From: Pseudomonas sp. RIT-PI-S
GTDB taxonomy: Bacteria > Pseudomonadota > Gammaproteobacteria > Pseudomonadales > Pseudomonadaceae
Length of the DNA stretch: 64,000 nt
Direction: 5' to 3'
Assembly: GCF_025642975.1 (NCBI RefSeq)
Contig: NZ_JANZKJ010000008.1
Span: 170,654-234,653, forward strand
Positions 62,338 through 64,000 of this stretch are shown here, piece by piece (the first letter of the stretch is position 1; every line of letters begins with the position of its first letter). The notes under the pieces are model-generated. The model made no database searches. It saw only the letters and a program-made list of their open reading frames with translations, and was not told the origin of the DNA. The position numbers and the translations under genes were made by a program.

Positions 62338-63222
62338 CTAGCAGCGAGCGAGGATCCAGTCCACGAAGCTCCGGACCTTCGGCACTTCAGCGGCGTGTTC
62401 GGAGAAGGCAATGAAGTGCGAGCCATTGCTGGGCATGGCCGCGGGCACTGGCACCACCAATTTGCCCGACGCCAGCTCTTCCTCGATCAGGTAGCGCGGG
62501 ATCAGCGCCACGCCGCAGCCGGCCACCGCGGCATGGATGCACATATAAAAGGTATCGAAGCGTGGCCCATGATAGCTGTTGGACGAATGCAAACCCTGGG
62601 CAAGGAACCACTCGTGCCACGCCTCTGGCCGCGACGTGCATTGCAGCAGCACCACCTCGGTGAGGTCTTCGGCGCAGGCCAGGGGCTGCTCGGCGAGCAG
62701 TTCCGCAGCGCAGACCGGCACCACTTCTTCACCGAACAACGGCAGGCAGGTGGCCCCCGGCCAAGTGCCCTGGCCGAAGAAGAAGGCAACGTCCGCCCGG
62801 GACTGCGAGAGGTCGAACGGTTCCAGCGCATTGCTGATTTCCAGGTGGATCTGCGGGTAGCGCTTGCCGAAGCCCTTGAGCGCCGGGATCAACCAGCGCG
62901 CGCCGAAGGTCGGTTGGGTCGCGACCCGCAGCACTTCGGTTTCGGCGCCATAGGAGAGGATATAGCGGCTGGACATGTCGATCTGGGTGAGGATCTTGTT
63001 CACTTCCGCCAGGTACAGCGAGCCCGCCGGGGTGAGTTGCAGCCGCCGCCGCACCCGCTGGAACAGGTGATGGCGGAGCATCTCCTCGAGCTGCGCGACC
63101 TGCTTGCTCACCGCGCTCTGGGTCAGGTGCAGCTCTTGCGCGGCGCGGGTGAAACTCAAGTGCCGTGCGGCGGCCTCGAAGCACTGCAGCGCGGTCATCG
63201 AAGGCATCAGGCGGCGGGACAT
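62338..63222 (-). CDS. LysR-family regulator, GcvA-like
   Basis: 294-residue LysR-type regulator. N-terminal HTH SMTALQCFEAAARHLSFTRA then AQELHLTQSAVSKQVAQLEE is the GcvA/AmpR-like form; the C-terminal periplasmic-binding-like domain carries TFGARWLIPALKGFGKRYPQ. ATG 63222 has AGAGGA upstream; the in-frame start at 63285 is not supported. It is not divergent from a metabolic gene (pobR lies convergently at its end), so the target is unknown. Confidence 0.87.
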   Translation of the reverse strand: MSRRLMPSMTALQCFEAAARHLSFTRAAQELHLTQSAVSKQVAQLEEMLRHHLFQRVRRRLQLTPAGSLYLAEVNKILTQIDMSSRYILSYGAETEVLRVATQPTFGARWLIPALKGFGKRYPQIHLEISNALEPFDLSQSRADVAFFFGQGTWPGATCLPLFGEEVVPVCAAELLAEQPLACAEDLTEVVLLQCTSRPEAWHEWFLAQGLHSSNSYHGPRFDTFYMCIHAAVAGCGVALIPRYLIEEELASGKLVVPVPAAMPSNGSHFIAFSEHAAEVPKVRSFVDWILARC

Positions 63223-63428
63223 GGCCGGTTCCTCTACAGCGTAGGCAGCCACGGGCATACCGGTGCGCTGCGCAAAAGAGCGCAATATACGGTATGGGCC
63301 TGGGCGCGGCCATGGCGCCTGTGAACCCTGCGGGTTTTGCCCAGGGCCTGGGCGTAGTAAAGTTCGCCCTTTCTCGGGCGCGCGGATGTCTCACGGCCGC
63401 CGCGCCGACCACCTAGCAGGTTACATAC

Positions 63429-64000
63429 ATGTCTTATTCCATCGCCGCCACCCGCTCGCGCAGAGGGGTTGTGCTGGCCATGATCGTGGCCGGCGCTGCC
63501 GGCTGCTCTTCACAGAAGCCGGCGATCTACGAGCACGAGAACTTCGACGACTCCGGCACCTTCTCCCGCAGCTACCCGGTGAGCGACACGGCCTCGTGCG
63601 AGGCGGCGCGGCGGGCGCTGCTCAGCCAGGGCTACATCATCACCAGCGGCGACCCCAAACTGGTCAGCGGGCACAAGAGTTTCCAACAGAACGGCGACAC
63701 CCACCTGGAGATCTCTTTCAACGTGGTCTGCGCGCCGGACAGCGACAGCAACCGCCGCTCCACCATGTTCGCCAATGCCCTGCAGGATCGGTACGCGCTC
63801 AAAAAGGTGAATAACTCTGCAAGCCTGGGGGTAGGCGTGCTGGGCTCGGTGTCGATGCCGATCGGCTCCACCGACGACTCCATGGTGAAGGTCGCCAGCG
63901 AGACGGTATCGGCTACCCAGTTCTATGAGCGTTATTTCGCCCTGGTGGAAAGTTTCTTGCCCAAGGAGGCGAGGGAGGCCGCGCATATTCCAGACAAACC
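63429..64000 (+). CDS. DUF2242 family lipoprotein-like protein (partial, 3' end outside window)
   Basis: Starts at ATG 63429 and is open to the window end. The signal VVLAMIVAGAAGC has a lipobox-like AAGC (Cys26), weak because the -3 residue is Ala rather than Leu. The mature part (NFDDSGTFSRSYPVSDTASC, ARRALLSQGYIITSGDPKLV) is DUF2242, an envelope family of unknown function. 190 residues are visible. Confidence 0.75.
   Translation, partial: MSYSIAATRSRRGVVLAMIVAGAAGCSSQKPAIYEHENFDDSGTFSRSYPVSDTASCEAARRALLSQGYIITSGDPKLVSGHKSFQQNGDTHLEISFNVVCAPDSDSNRRSTMFANALQDRYALKKVNNSASLGVGVLGSVSMPIGSTDDSMVKVASETVSATQFYERYFALVESFLPKEAREAAHIPDK

Overview
The window is high-GC chromosomal DNA of a Pseudomonas (putida/fluorescens-like). 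The evidence is a LasR/RsaL/LasI-type quorum-sensing locus, PobA/PobR, the Fcs-Ech-Vdh hydroxycinnamate pathway, SelD-MnmH, Pseudomonas-style REP palindromes and Pseudomonas-like codon use throughout. I saw no rRNA, tRNA, CRISPR array, integrase or transposase. The one clearly broken gene is an aminotransferase remnant beside the quorum-sensing locus.

Layout. 1-5617 (minus): an apparent vitamin-acquisition operon of an NMT1/THI5-like protein, an APH-fold kinase, a tandem rhodanese, a TonB-dependent receptor and PnuC (cut by the window edge). 5937-8937 (plus): a polar amino-acid ABC transporter, perhaps preceded by a translationally coupled Arg/Pro-rich leader peptide. 9045-12107: a SleB-type hydrolase, the aminotransferase remnant, then luxI, rsaL and luxR in the lasI-rsaL-lasR order, with near-identical lux-box-like elements on both sides of luxI. 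12582-19522: six minus-strand genes (NylB-like serine hydrolase, orphan polyamine-type binding protein, DUF3237, TorF-like outer-membrane protein, CocE/NonD hydrolase, second DUF3237) divergent from a TetR regulator. 19642-29375: a FAD/NAD(P) protein, two tiny coupled exported-looking ORFs, UvrA2, a diguanylate cyclase, a hexuronate-type MFS transporter, CinA/PncC and Mn-catalase.

29746-36512: two divergent PL7 alginate-lyase paralogues without signal peptides, malate:quinone oxidoreductase, stress-type small proteins (DUF2188, DUF892), a cytosolic 5'-nucleotidase and two uncharacterised genes. 36807-44260: hydroxycinnamate catabolism (porin, AAHS-type transporter, ech, vdh, fcs and a convergent MarR regulator) with similar AT-rich operator candidates upstream of the porin, ech and marR. 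p-Coumarate would become 4-hydroxybenzoate, which PobA (60081-61307, with divergent PobR) would convert to protocatechuate; ferulate would stop at vanillate within this window. 44400-51893: nitronate monooxygenase-like protein, efflux MFS, 3-hydroxybutyrate dehydrogenase, two GSTs, an orphan binding protein and a DMT exporter.

51904-54778: a tightly overlapping operon of periplasmic binding protein, membrane diguanylate cyclase and second periplasmic binding protein, with no ABC permease or ATPase. This is my best candidate for an undescribed signalling module. 54920-64000: selD-mnmH, a YraQ/ArsP-type permease with a CSCC motif, a Tat-exported SDR, cytochrome b561, pobA/pobR, a GcvA-type LysR regulator and a DUF2242 lipoprotein that runs off the end.

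Starts were chosen by eye from Shine-Dalgarno spacing, overlaps and family alignment. All functional calls are family recognition from translated sequence, without any database search.
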